Positions 36,465 to 45,343 of a stretch of DNA of 64,000 nt are shown piece by piece. Source of the stretch: Nonomuraea guangzhouensis (GTDB taxonomy: Bacteria; Actinomycetota; Actinomycetes; Streptosporangiales; Streptosporangiaceae); assembly GCF_019396345.1 (NCBI RefSeq), contig NZ_JAHKRM010000016.1:88976-152975 (forward strand), in the 5' to 3' direction. The first letter of the stretch is position 1, and each line of letters starts with the position of its first letter. Position numbers and translations under genes: made by a program. The notes under the pieces were generated by a model that was not told the origin of the DNA, searched no databases, and worked only from the letters and a program-made list of their open reading frames with translations.

Positions 36465-37508
36465 CTATCGAACGCGCCGGAACTCGGCCAGCTTGGCGTC
36501 GATCCGGTCCCTGATCAGGTCGCGGGCCTCCATGCGCGGCACCCCCGACATGAGCAGCCGGTCGTAGTCGGTGTCGAGGTGGCGGATGGAGGCCACCACG
36601 GCCAGCGTGATCGCGTTCTCGTCGAGCGCCCTGGCCGCCGCCGAGCGCCCGACCCGGCCGCTGCCGCGCTGGCCGGCGTGGGCGGCCACCTCCTGGGCCC
36701 GCTCGGCCGGGCAGCCGGGGAAGAGCCTGGTGATCTCGGCCGCCATCCGGGTCTGGTAGTCGACGTCCTGGTCCGCCCGGCGCTCCCGGTCGCGCTCGCG
36801 GCGGCGCAGCCGCACCTCCTCGTCGGCCAGGCACCGCTCCTCCGCCGCCGCCATCGCGTGCTCCTCGACCAGCAGCCCCTGGCGCTGGTAGACCTTGCGC
36901 CGCCGGTTGAACTGGACGACCACCGCCGACAGGCCGCTCTCCTGCTTCGCCCGGCGGCTGAGCGCCGCGTTGCCCGCCGGCAGGAAGACCAGGTGGTCCA
37001 TGTCGGCGCAGGTCAGGCAGTGGGACACGTCCTCTTCCATGATCAGGTAAGGGCCGGTGTCGCCGCAGGTCGCGCACGTCCAGGCGTTGAGCGGGGCCAC
37101 CACCACCAGGTCGGGTGCCTTGCTCTGCCGCTCGGTGAGCTGCCGCACCCGGGCCTCGCTGAGGTCGGGGGACAGCCAGTGGACGCGGAACGCCTCCTGC
37201 GCGTGGTCGGCGGTGAAGCGCAGCTCGCGGCGGTCGCGGCTGCCGGAGACGTAGGGGGTCTCCACCGGCCGCAGGCCCTTGGCGGTCGCCCAGTCCTTCA
37301 GCAGCGCGGCGGCCGTGAGCAGCCGGTCGTCGTCGACGGGCGCCAGCTCGGCCAGCGTGGCGGCGCGGCCCTGCCGCCAGGTGTCGACGTGCCGCGAGTG
37401 CACCCAGCGCAGGCCGGTCACCACGTCGATGAACGTCACGTACTTGCGGTTGGCCAGCGCGATCTCGGCGGCGTCCGCGACCCTGCGGGCCAGATTCGGC
37501 TTGCTCAT
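36465..37508 (-). CDS. DUF2293 domain protein with zinc-finger-like Cys
   Basis: A 347-residue actinobacterial protein of unknown function. The middle has a Cys cluster (WTCATCGDTGPYLIMEEDVSHCLTC), a probable zinc site. The C-terminal DUF2293 part follows (YQTRMAAEITRLFPGCPAER, AHAGQRGSGRVGRS, AVVASIRHLDTDYDRLLMSG). A basic/acidic helical stretch (RLRRRERDRERRADQDVDYQ) sits between. The ATG at 37508 gives MSKPNLARRV, the usual start of the family. Probably intracellular; possibly nucleic-acid binding by the Cys cluster. Confidence 0.82.
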   Translation of the reverse strand: MSKPNLARRVADAAEIALANRKYVTFIDVVTGLRWVHSRHVDTWRQGRAATLAELAPVDDDRLLTAAALLKDWATAKGLRPVETPYVSGSRDRRELRFTADHAQEAFRVHWLSPDLSEARVRQLTERQSKAPDLVVVAPLNAWTCATCGDTGPYLIMEEDVSHCLTCADMDHLVFLPAGNAALSRRAKQESGLSAVVVQFNRRRKVYQRQGLLVEEHAMAAAEERCLADEEVRLRRRERDRERRADQDVDYQTRMAAEITRLFPGCPAERAQEVAAHAGQRGSGRVGRSAAARALDENAITLAVVASIRHLDTDYDRLLMSGVPRMEARDLIRDRIDAKLAEFRRVR

Positions 37509-37610
37509 CGCCCCAGTCTCTCGTGCCTTTGCCGGGAGATGACGCGGTCGGACGCATTCCTTGCGCCGGTCGCGGTAAGTAATCCGGCGGATCAGGATAT
37601 TGGGGGAATC

Positions 37611-38483
37611 GTGCGCCTGCTCTGGCTCGCCGTGCTCGGGCTCCTCACCGCATGCGGCCTGACCGGACAGGACCGGCTGCCGGTCGTGACGGGCGCCTTC
37701 GGCGACCGGCCGGTCATCATGATCCCGGACGGCGAGCCGGATCGCGTGCCCCGGGTGACGGTGCTGTCGACGGGCAGCGGGCGGCGGACCATGCCGGGTG
37801 ACGTGGTGCTGGCGGACGTCGAGGTCCGCGGGTGGTCGGGCAACCGGCCGTACGTGAGCACGTACGACACCCAGCGGCCGGCCAAGGTCGTCTTCGACGG
37901 CCGGCACGCGCCGGACTCCTGGCGCGAGGCGCTCATCGGCCGGTCGGCGGGCAGCCGCGTCATGCTCGTCGCCCCCGCGACCCAGGCATACGGCCCGGGG
38001 CTGCCGCTCGGCGGGGCCGGCCCGGCTCAGGCGGACGGCCCAGGACTGCCGCTGGACGGCGCTCGCCCGGCTCAGGCGGATGGCCCGGGGCCGCCGGTCG
38101 GCGGGGCTCGGCCGGCCGGGACGCTGGTGCTGGTCTTCGACGTCCTCGGCGGCTACCCGCCGGACGCCCGCGTCGTCGGGGGGCCTTCGCCGGACGTGCC
38201 CGCCGACCGTTCGCCCCACGTTCTCATCGGCGGCTCCGGCCCTCAGGTGCGGGCGGGCTCCAAGGTCATCGTCCAGTACGTCATGGCGGAGTGGCCGGGC
38301 CGCCGGGTCGTGGACTCGTCGTACCGTCGCGGCGGCCCCAGCGCCTTCACCCTCGGGCCACGGGCGGCGCCGCCCGGCTGGGTGGCGGGTCTGGCCGGCC
38401 AGCGCGTGGGCGCCCGGGTGGCCTTCCCCGCCGGGGTGGGCCGGTCCCTGCTGTACGTCGTCGACATCGTGGACGTGCTCTGA
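37611..38483 (+). CDS. Lipoprotein with two FKBP-like domains
   Basis: A 290-residue protein. The signal peptide ends with a lipobox (LLTAC). Two FKBP-type peptidyl-prolyl isomerase folds follow. The first is GDVVLADVEVRGWSGNR to LVLVFDVLGG and the second GSKVIVQYVMAEWPGRRVVD to LLYVVDIVDVL, each with a W/A-x-GLxG-like turn (SWREALIGRSAGSRV, GWVAGLAGQRVGAR). The first domain carries a 15-residue tandem repeat insertion (PLGGAGPAQADGPGL and variants). It probably folds or holds exported proteins. GTG start with GGGGGA upstream. Confidence 0.82.
   Translation: MRLLWLAVLGLLTACGLTGQDRLPVVTGAFGDRPVIMIPDGEPDRVPRVTVLSTGSGRRTMPGDVVLADVEVRGWSGNRPYVSTYDTQRPAKVVFDGRHAPDSWREALIGRSAGSRVMLVAPATQAYGPGLPLGGAGPAQADGPGLPLDGARPAQADGPGPPVGGARPAGTLVLVFDVLGGYPPDARVVGGPSPDVPADRSPHVLIGGSGPQVRAGSKVIVQYVMAEWPGRRVVDSSYRRGGPSAFTLGPRAAPPGWVAGLAGQRVGARVAFPAGVGRSLLYVVDIVDVL
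37990..38120 (+). repeat. 45-bp in-frame tandem repeats inside the FKBP lipoprotein gene
   Basis: About three imperfect copies of a 45-bp unit encoding GPGLPLGGAGPAQAD-type peptides. The array lies between the penultimate and last strands of the first FKBP domain, and the copies vary at several codons. Confidence 0.7.
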
Positions 38484-38486
38484 CCA

Positions 38487-38528
38487 ACAAAAAGCGGCCC
38501 TGACACCGGAGGGTGGTGTCAGGGCCGC
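38487..38528 (-). terminator. Terminator of the amidase gene, shared convergent hairpin
   Basis: GCGGCCCTGACACC and GGTGTCAGGGCCGC form a perfect 14-bp stem with a 7-base loop. On the minus strand it is followed by TTTTTG, so it terminates the amidase; on the plus strand it lies right after the FKBP gene and may act weakly there. Confidence 0.85.
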
Positions 38529-38547
38529 GCACTTCAGCCGAGGGGGA

Positions 38548-39963
38548 TCAGCCGCAGTGCTCGGGAGGGCTCGTGTAGGTGGACGAGCCGACGGAGCCGC
38601 CCCACGTGACGCACTTGTCCTCCGCGGCCGCCCTGATGGGACCCGCGTAGTAGGTGAAGCTGCCCGAGTCGGTGACCTTCGTCTTGCCGGCCACCTGGAG
38701 GAACGCGCTGGTCGCGCTGGCCTTGCCGAGCGACGTCTTCTTCAGCGTGGCGACGCAGTTGTTGGCGGTGGTGCTGTTGTAGAGCAGGTAGACCGTGCCA
38801 GCGGTGCCGAGGGCCTGCGAGTCGATCACCTTGTAGCCGTCGCCGCAGACCTTCTCGGCCGTGTACGGGTTGGTGCCGCCGCCACCACCGGTGCCGCCGG
38901 TGACATAGCTCATGTACTTGGTCCAGTTCCAGTGCGACCCGGGGTCGGTGTGGTCGGAGCCGGGCACCTCGACGTGGCCGATGATGTGGCTGCGGTCCTT
39001 CGGAATGCCGTACCGGTCGGCGATGTTCTTGGTCAGCGCCGCCGACGAGCGGTACATCTGGTCGGTGAACCACGAGGCGTCGTTGATGAAGCCCTCGTGC
39101 TCGATGCCGATCGAGCGGTGGTTGTAGGAGCTGACGCCCGCGTGGAAGGCGCGGTTCTTCTCACGCACCATCTGCGTGATCTGCCCGTCGGACGAGCGCA
39201 CCACGTAGTGGGCCGACACCTTGGCCGCGGAGTTCTGGAACCACGAGATCGTGCCCGCGTACGAGCCCTGGGTCACGTGGATGATGATCCGGTCGATCTT
39301 CTCGTCGGTCGGCCGGTTGGACACGGCGTAGTTCGACGAGCTGGCGGCGGCCCACAGGGCGCCGGGGTAGTCGGTGGTCGCCGCGAGCGTGCGCGGGTCC
39401 GAGTTGTACTTGCCGCGGTCCGGCTCCACGACCTTCGCGGTGGACTTCACGCCCGCGGTGTTGACGCCGGCGGCCAGCACTTCGTAGACGGCGTCGGCGT
39501 AGACCCGCGCGGTGGTCTCGTTGGCCGCGCCACCGTAGGCGGCGACCGCCTCGTACCACTTGGCGGGGTCCTTGCGCTCGGTCGCGGTCAGGCCGAGCTT
39601 GTCGGCCTTGGCGCGCAGCACGGCGGCGCCGCCGAGCACGTTGGACGCGTCGTCGGTCTTGAGCTTCGCCGCCGTCAGGGAGGTGATCTTGGCCGCCTCC
39701 TCCAGGGTGTGCGAGGAGGGGTTGCTGACCAGGTGCATCACGCCGAAGCCGTTCATGGCGCTGGGCTGGCCGCCGTGGTCGTCGAGGTGCGTCTCGGCGT
39801 AGCCGAGCGCGACCAGCAGGTCACGCGGCACCTCGTAGGTGGAGGCGGCCTTGTCGAAGGCGGCAGGTAAGGGGGCGGCGGTCGCCTGCGCGGTGCCTAC
39901 CAGCGCGGCCTGCTGGGCGCCCACGATGAGCACCCCGGCCAGCAAAAGCTTCTTCATCATCAT
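38548..39963 (-). CDS. Secreted N-acetylmuramoyl-L-alanine amidase with lysozyme-like and SapA-like domains
   Basis: About 471 residues, exported by a Sec signal (MKKLLLAGVLIVGAQQAALV). Three parts follow. An N-terminal helical lysozyme/SLT-like domain has a Glu in GYAETHLDD and NGFGVMHL. A central Amidase_2 (AmpD-type) domain has zinc ligands in IIIHVTQGS, IIGHVEVPG and HTDPGSHW. A C-terminal disulfide-rich domain (VCGDGYKVIDSQAL to SPPEHCG) resembles spore-associated protein A. Three successive ATG codons overlap the stop of a small upstream gene, so translation is coupled. Minus-strand terminator downstream. Confidence 0.85.
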   Translation of the reverse strand: MMMKKLLLAGVLIVGAQQAALVGTAQATAAPLPAAFDKAASTYEVPRDLLVALGYAETHLDDHGGQPSAMNGFGVMHLVSNPSSHTLEEAAKITSLTAAKLKTDDASNVLGGAAVLRAKADKLGLTATERKDPAKWYEAVAAYGGAANETTARVYADAVYEVLAAGVNTAGVKSTAKVVEPDRGKYNSDPRTLAATTDYPGALWAAASSSNYAVSNRPTDEKIDRIIIHVTQGSYAGTISWFQNSAAKVSAHYVVRSSDGQITQMVREKNRAFHAGVSSYNHRSIGIEHEGFINDASWFTDQMYRSSAALTKNIADRYGIPKDRSHIIGHVEVPGSDHTDPGSHWNWTKYMSYVTGGTGGGGGTNPYTAEKVCGDGYKVIDSQALGTAGTVYLLYNSTTANNCVATLKKTSLGKASATSAFLQVAGKTKVTDSGSFTYYAGPIRAAAEDKCVTWGGSVGSSTYTSPPEHCG

Positions 39964-40193
39964 GACCCGCAATGTTCGGAGGGACTGTTGTACACAATGG
40001 AGCCGGCCGCCGCGGCGGTCACCGGGGCCGCGTTCACAGAGAAGCTGTTCAAATGGGCATAGCTGGTGGCGTAGCGGCCACCAAGGTCGATCTTCACAAG
40101 GTTGCCGAAGCCCCTGGTTCGCCGCGGCGACGACGCCGTCCCGAGGCTGAACAACAGAGTGTCGCCCGCGACCGCGAGCCCACTGAGCTTCAT
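39960..40193 (-). pseudogene. Remnant of an M23-peptidase/SapA-like gene, coupled to the amidase
   Basis: A 77-residue ORF with an ATG and AAAGG upstream. The middle reads GNLVKIDLGGRYATSYAHLN, which matches the YAHL strand of M23 (LytM) endopeptidases, but the zinc-binding Gly-x-H-x-H part is missing. The tail VYNSPSEHCGS matches the end of the SapA-like domain of the downstream amidase (TYTSPPEHCG). It therefore looks like a peptidase-SapA fusion shortened by internal deletion. It could still be expressed as a peptide that couples translation to the amidase. The start is hydrophobic but poorly charged. Confidence 0.55.
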
Positions 40194-40307
40194 GAGGTGA
40201 ACCTTTCAGATGTGATCTGTGGGACCAGGGTGTGCATTCGGCGCACAAGAATCGTCCAGAACCGATACAAAAGGTGGTCAGGCCTCCAAAGAGGAGCTGA
40301 TGCGGTC

Positions 40308-42977
40308 ATGTCGGTCACCTTTCATGTACTTGGGCCGTTGGAAGTCCGATCGTCGGGACGGTCCGTCCGGATCTCCGGTAAGAAGCCGAAGATCCTGCTC
40401 GCCACGTTGTTGCTGGACACAGGCCGGATCGTCGGCGCCGACCAGCTGGTCGAGGTGCTCTGGCCCGATCGGCCGCCACGCTCCGCACAGGCGAACTTAC
40501 GCACGTATGTCAGCTCGCTCCGGACGGACCTCGGTGCCGAGCACTTACGCGGCGACGGTTCCGGCTACGCCATTGACGTGCCCGACGGCGCGCTGGACCT
40601 GTTGACGTTCGAGGAACTGGTCGCGCAGGCCCGCTTCGCCGACGCGCTCGCCCTCTGGCGCGGCGCGCCGCTGGCCGACCTGCCGGGCAGCCCGTTCTGG
40701 GATCGCCGTCTCGAACCGCTCAACGAGGTGCGCTTACGCGCCGCCGAGGAGCTGATCGGCCAGCGGATCGAGTGCGGTGACCACGCCGGGGCGATCACCC
40801 AGTTACGCGGCCTGCTGGTGGAGCATCCCTACCGCGAAGACCTGTGGAGCCGCCTCGTCCTGGCGCTGAACCGGGCCGGTAGGAAGGCCGAGGCGCTGCG
40901 GGCCTACGCCACGATCCGGGCCCAGCTCGTCGACGAGCTCGGCGTGGAGCCGGGCGCCGACCTGCGCCGCGCCCACGAGTCGATCCTGGCCGACGAGGCC
41001 CCGCCGGCCGCGCCCCGGCAGCTCCCGCCGCACCTGCCCGACTTCACCGGCCGGGCCGACGAGCTGGCCCTGCTGGCCAAGCCGTTCTCCATCGCGGTCA
41101 TCTCCGGCTCGCCGGGGGCGGGGAAGTCGGCGCTGGCCGTACACGCCGCCCACGCCCTGCGGGACGACTTCCCCGGCGGGCAGCTCTACCTCGATCTCGA
41201 CGGCCGCGAGCCGGCCGACCTGCTGGCGGAGGCGCTGCGGGCGCTCGGCGTCGAGACGGCGCCGCCGACGATCCACGAGCGGTCGGCGTTGTTCCGGTCG
41301 ATGCTCGCCAAGCAGCCGATGCTCGTGCTGCTCGACGACGCGCTCGACGCGGCCCAGATACGGCCGCTGCTGCCCGGGAACGAGAGCGCCGTCATCGTGA
41401 CCAGCCGGCGCCGGATCACGGAGTTACCCGGCGCGGTCCAGATAGACCTCGGCGAGCTGTCCGCGCACGACGCGCTGACGCTGCTCGGCCGGATCATCGG
41501 TACGGACCGTGTCTCCCGCGAGCACGACGCGGCCCTGGCGATCGTGGAGGCGTGCGGACGTCTTCCGGTGGCCGTGCGGAGCGCCGGATCGCGGCTGGCC
41601 GGCCGGCCGGGCTGGTCGCTCGCGGTGCTCCGGGAGCGGCTGGAGGACGACCGGCTGAGCGAGCTGAAGGAAGTCCGGGTCTGCTTCGACCGCAGTTACC
41701 GCCACCTGCCCGACGAAGCCGCCCGTACGCTGGGCACTCTCGGCCTCCTCGGCGCCCTGGCCCAGCCCGGCTGGGTGGTCGACGCCGCACTCGGCAGGCA
41801 CCGCGCCGACGACGTCACCGACCTGCTGGTGGACGTCAACCTGCTGGAGCTGGTCGGCACGGACCCCGTGGGCCAGCCGCGTTACCGGGTGCCGGAGCTG
41901 ATCCGCCGCCACGCGCTCGAACGCGGCTCCGACCGTACCGGCCTGACCAGGGTGCTGGCCGCCTGGACCGCCACCACCGAGCACGCCATGGCCCGCCTGC
42001 CCACCACCGTCTTCAGCCTCACCGCCGCCAGGGCCCCGCGCTGGCGGCTGCCCGAGCAGACGCTCGACCGCCTGACCTCGGACCCGCTGGGGTGGTTCGA
42101 GGCCGAGCACGAGACGCTGGTCGGCGCCGTGAGCGTGGCGGCGGAGATGGGGCTGGCCGAGTCCGCCTGGGGACTGGCCGCCGCGATGGTGCCCTACTTG
42201 GACCTGCACTGCCATCTCGACACATGGGAGCGTACCCACACCGTCGCTCTCGGTGCTGCCCGCGCCTCGGGCGACACGTACGGCGAGGCCGCCATGCTGC
42301 GCGGCCTGGCCCAGGTCTCCCTCTACCAGGACCGCTATGAGGAGTCCATCGACGGCTTCACCCGATCCCGCCGGCTCTTCCACGACCTGGGCGATCTGCG
42401 GGCGGAGGCGACCTCGATCTGCGGGCTCGGCGCGGTGAGCCAGTTCCGGGGCAGGCACGCCCAGTCGCTCGGGCACTTCAAGCGCGCCCTGGCCATGTTC
42501 CTGGCGGCGGACGACCCGCACGGCGAGGCGTTCGCCAGGCAGGCCATCGGCCGGGTCTGCCTCAAGTCGGGCGACCTGGCCCTGGCGTCGGAATCGCTGG
42601 GCCAGGCCATGCAGCTGGCGCAGGAGCTCGGCGACGCCCACCGTGAGGGCTGCGTCTGCCTGCAGATGGGCAACCTGCACAAGGCCATGTCCTTCCACCG
42701 GCACGCGCTCGACATCTTCGAGTCGCTCGGGGACCGGCACTGCGGCGCGTACGCCCTCCAGAGCCTCGCTGGGCTGCAGGCGGCCCGCGGGGAGTGGGCG
42801 CCGGCCTCCGCCGGGCTGGAACGGTCGCTGGAGATCTTCCAGGCCCTCGGAGACCGGAGCGGGGCGGCGTCGAGCACGCAGATGCTCGGCGAGGTGCACC
42901 ACTCGGCCGGGCGCACCGGGCTGGCCCTGGACTATCTCAACCACGCCAACGTGCTGCGGCGCAGCCTGCCGGCCTAA
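40308..42977 (+). CDS. SARP/AfsR-type transcriptional activator with NB-ARC and TPR domains
   Basis: An 889-residue regulator. Residues 1-95 form an OmpR-type winged helix (FHVLGPLEVRSSGRSVRI). A BTAD domain follows (about 97-235, with LGVEPGADLRRAHESIL). The NTPase region has Walker A SGSPGAGKSAL near 266 and Walker B LVLLDDAL. TPR repeats fill the last 300 residues. AfsR-like proteins activate secondary metabolism or development in response to phosphorylation or nucleotide. It is divergent from the amidase unit. The reading frame extends to 39972, but the ATG at 40308 matches family starts. Confidence 0.9.
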   Translation: MSVTFHVLGPLEVRSSGRSVRISGKKPKILLATLLLDTGRIVGADQLVEVLWPDRPPRSAQANLRTYVSSLRTDLGAEHLRGDGSGYAIDVPDGALDLLTFEELVAQARFADALALWRGAPLADLPGSPFWDRRLEPLNEVRLRAAEELIGQRIECGDHAGAITQLRGLLVEHPYREDLWSRLVLALNRAGRKAEALRAYATIRAQLVDELGVEPGADLRRAHESILADEAPPAAPRQLPPHLPDFTGRADELALLAKPFSIAVISGSPGAGKSALAVHAAHALRDDFPGGQLYLDLDGREPADLLAEALRALGVETAPPTIHERSALFRSMLAKQPMLVLLDDALDAAQIRPLLPGNESAVIVTSRRRITELPGAVQIDLGELSAHDALTLLGRIIGTDRVSREHDAALAIVEACGRLPVAVRSAGSRLAGRPGWSLAVLRERLEDDRLSELKEVRVCFDRSYRHLPDEAARTLGTLGLLGALAQPGWVVDAALGRHRADDVTDLLVDVNLLELVGTDPVGQPRYRVPELIRRHALERGSDRTGLTRVLAAWTATTEHAMARLPTTVFSLTAARAPRWRLPEQTLDRLTSDPLGWFEAEHETLVGAVSVAAEMGLAESAWGLAAAMVPYLDLHCHLDTWERTHTVALGAARASGDTYGEAAMLRGLAQVSLYQDRYEESIDGFTRSRRLFHDLGDLRAEATSICGLGAVSQFRGRHAQSLGHFKRALAMFLAADDPHGEAFARQAIGRVCLKSGDLALASESLGQAMQLAQELGDAHREGCVCLQMGNLHKAMSFHRHALDIFESLGDRHCGAYALQSLAGLQAARGEWAPASAGLERSLEIFQALGDRSGAASSTQMLGEVHHSAGRTGLALDYLNHANVLRRSLPA

Positions 42978-42995
42978 GAGCTTTTCCAGGCCAGG

Positions 42996-43514
42996 TCAGA
43001 TCCGCGTGTCCAGGTCCGCGCGGATCACGGCGTACATCACGCCGTCATGCCACTCGCCCGCGCGGAAGCCGACTCCGCGCAGGACGCCCTCCCGGGTGAA
43101 CCCGGCCTTCTCCAGCGCCCGCTGCTCGCCCATGTTGCTGACCTCGGTGGTCGCCTGGACCCGGTTGACCGGCGAATGGTCGAACAGGTAGCGCACCAGG
43201 AGCCGCTGGGCCCGCGTGCCGTGGCCCTTGCCGCGGAACTCGGGCGCCACGATGATCCCCATCTCCCAGCAGTAGGCGACCCTGGAGGTCACCTGCTTGC
43301 TCCAGGACATGAACCCCACACGGTCGTCGCCATCGGCGATCAGCAGCAGGCCCCCGTCGTCGTGGAGCATCCCGTTCTCCTCCCACCGCCTGCGGATGCG
43401 GTGGGGGTCCTGCCAGCCGTACCACTGATGGAGGCCCGTGCTCTCCGGATCGTTGATCAGCCGGTTGAGAAAGGGAAGATCGTCCTCAGCCGCGGAACGA
43501 AGCCTGATCGTCAT
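42996..43514 (-). CDS. GNAT acetyltransferase, RimJ/RimL-like
   Basis: A 172-residue GNAT enzyme. The acetyl-CoA motif is EFRGKGHGTRAQRLLVRYLF, and the last part NRVQATTEVSNMGEQRALEKAGFTREGVLRG is typical of RimJ/RimL-like proteins that acetylate small molecules or protein N-termini. Its ATG overlaps the stop of the NERD-pseudokinase gene by four bases, so the two are coupled. That pairing suggests a shared function, but the substrate is unknown. Confidence 0.87.
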   Translation of the reverse strand: MTIRLRSAAEDDLPFLNRLINDPESTGLHQWYGWQDPHRIRRRWEENGMLHDDGGLLLIADGDDRVGFMSWSKQVTSRVAYCWEMGIIVAPEFRGKGHGTRAQRLLVRYLFDHSPVNRVQATTEVSNMGEQRALEKAGFTREGVLRGVGFRAGEWHDGVMYAVIRADLDTRI

Positions 43515-44851
43515 GATCCAGACACTATGCGACGGACAAATCGCTTGAGGCGTGATCGCTGCGGCACTTCAGACAGTGCCTCGAGCGACTCCGCCGCGGT
43601 CGGGCGCTTGGCGGGAGAGTGGTCGAGCATCCGGCGCACCACGTCGGGAACGGCCGGACCCTGGGTGTCGGCGCTGGTCGGCAGCTCGCCGGTGAGCAAC
43701 TGGTAGGCGATCACCCCGGCCGCGTAGACGTCGGAGGCGGCCGTCATCCGGTCGGGCCGCTCATGGCACTCGGGGGCCACGTAGTGGGCGTCGAGCACGT
43801 TGCCCAGCTCGTGGGCGACCGTGTAGTTGCGCGCTCCGGGCTTGGCGTAGTCGAACCCGGTCAGCACCGCGTGCCCGTCGGTCACCAGCACGCACGCCGG
43901 GCTCAGCGCCCGGTGGATGACGCCGTTGGCGTGCGCGTGGGCCAGTCCGCGCAGCAGGTCCTGGATCACGCCGAGCCGTACGCCGGTGCCCAGGCGCCGG
44001 TGCAGCGCCTCGCCGTGCACGTCGTCGAGCACCAGCACGAACCGGCTCTCGTCGTCGATGGCGAAGAAGTCGCGTGAGCGCACCACGCACGGGTGCGGCG
44101 GGATGCGGGCCAGCGACTGGTAGGCGTTGGCGATCCGCTGCCGCTCGGCCACCCGCGACGCCTGGTCGGCCAGCGGGTCGGCCTGGTAGACCCGGAGCAG
44201 CACGGTCTCGCTGCCCGGCAGCGTGACGTTGAAGGCCCGGTATTCGGTCACCTTCGCGTCGCCGCCGAGCTGCTCCTCGACCTCCCAGTTGCCGAACCTG
44301 GGCGGCGCGGTGCTCCGGCGTACGGTCTGGTTGAGCGCGTCGAGTATCGCGGTGAGATACGGCTTGATGCGGGGGCTGCACCCGCGCCGGACCCGCGAGA
44401 CGTCGCTCAGCGTGGCGAGCAGCCCGTCCAGGGTGGTGACGTTGACCGCGTCGCGCCCGGCCGGGTCGACCAGCTCGGCGTCGGGCGAGGTGAGGACGAC
44501 GAGGCTGTCGACGTAGACGCGCTCCAGCTGCGTGTTCTTGGAGACCAGCAGCCCCTTCAGCGCCTTCGCGATGCCCCGCAGCTTCGTCGCGGGAGAGCCG
44601 TACGCCTCCCTGCGCGGCGGGAACCAGCGGGTGCCCGACACCTCGATCCGGCCGCGGGTGCCCTTGACGTCGACGACGACCAGCGAATGGCCGGTCAGGA
44701 CGAGCAGATCCACCTCGAAGACGTCGTCGCCGCGTGGCAGCTCGACGTTGTGCAGCAACAGCCAGTCGGCGGGCGCGTGGTCGCGCAGGTAGGAGATCAC
44801 CCGACGCTCGGCGTCGTTGACCGGATGCCCGCCGCCGACGATCTCTGCCAT
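43511..44851 (-). CDS. NERD nuclease-like domain fused to a pseudokinase
   Basis: A 446-residue protein. Residues 1-175 are a NERD domain with nuclease-like residues: E46 and D48 in FEVDLL, then D61-V-K63 in VVDVKGTRG. Residues 185-430 have the Hanks kinase fold (APE as YVAPEC, DVYAAGV), but the catalytic residues are lost. The HRD motif is HRA (A315), DFG is GFD (332-334) and the beta-3 Lys is Arg (R220). It is therefore a probable pseudokinase that senses rather than phosphorylates. It is co-transcribed with a GNAT gene. A PglW-like NERD-kinase is the nearest known layout; a defence role is only inference. Confidence 0.85.
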   Translation of the reverse strand: MAEIVGGGHPVNDAERRVISYLRDHAPADWLLLHNVELPRGDDVFEVDLLVLTGHSLVVVDVKGTRGRIEVSGTRWFPPRREAYGSPATKLRGIAKALKGLLVSKNTQLERVYVDSLVVLTSPDAELVDPAGRDAVNVTTLDGLLATLSDVSRVRRGCSPRIKPYLTAILDALNQTVRRSTAPPRFGNWEVEEQLGGDAKVTEYRAFNVTLPGSETVLLRVYQADPLADQASRVAERQRIANAYQSLARIPPHPCVVRSRDFFAIDDESRFVLVLDDVHGEALHRRLGTGVRLGVIQDLLRGLAHAHANGVIHRALSPACVLVTDGHAVLTGFDYAKPGARNYTVAHELGNVLDAHYVAPECHERPDRMTAASDVYAAGVIAYQLLTGELPTSADTQGPAVPDVVRRMLDHSPAKRPTAAESLEALSEVPQRSRLKRFVRRIVSGS

Positions 44852-45343
44852 GGGCCAATCCTCCCACGTTGACGCGTTGACAACCGCGCGGACGGCCTTC
44901 CGGCTCAGCGGGCCGTGGCCAGGATGACGCCGGAGCCGTGCGCCGGCTCGACCGCGACCGGTACGGCGAGCAGCCGGCCGTCCTCCGGCAGATCAGCATT
45001 CACGATCGTCTTTCTACCGCATCCGCCCGCGCGATTCGCGGACGGAACCCAAGCCCGGGGTGATCCTTGCTCAACCGGCGCATTCGATCTGCCAATCATT
45101 CTCGATGCCCGGATAAATGAAACTCAGTTGACCGTGTACGGCACACGCATATATGCCGTTCACCGGCAGGTGGCCGTGGAAAGCCGAATGCCAAGAAAAT
45201 CAGATGCCCCCTTGACCCCGGCCAGGCGTTCTTGGGTTGCGATATCGACGGACTGCCACGATGGTTATTGGCGGCACCTCACAGCCCTGCACAACGACTA
45301 AGGCGCCGGGAATTCCGCGCCCATCAAACGGAGGAAAACAAAC
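44852..45343. other. Gene-poor, locally AT-richer spacer
   Basis: About 490 bases between the NERD-pseudokinase start and the small secreted protein. A short minus-strand frame (44905-45003, opening VNADLPEDGRLLAVPVAVEP) has no recognisable domain and I do not call it a gene. The later half contains AT-rich words (CATTCTCGATGCCCGGATAA) likely to be promoter DNA for the next gene. Confidence 0.4.

Noticed and set aside
36579..37610. Upstream extension of the FKBP lipoprotein frame
   Set aside because: It runs antisense through the DUF2293 gene and would hide the clear signal peptide at 37611.
39972..40307. Upstream extension of the SARP regulator
   Set aside because: It overlaps the M23-SapA remnant promoter region and has no family similarity; the ATG at 40308 matches known starts.
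44905..45003. Possible minus-strand peptide VNADLPEDGRLLAVPVAVEP and onward
   Set aside because: Only 32 residues, no clear RBS or family; could be a gene fragment but cannot be supported.
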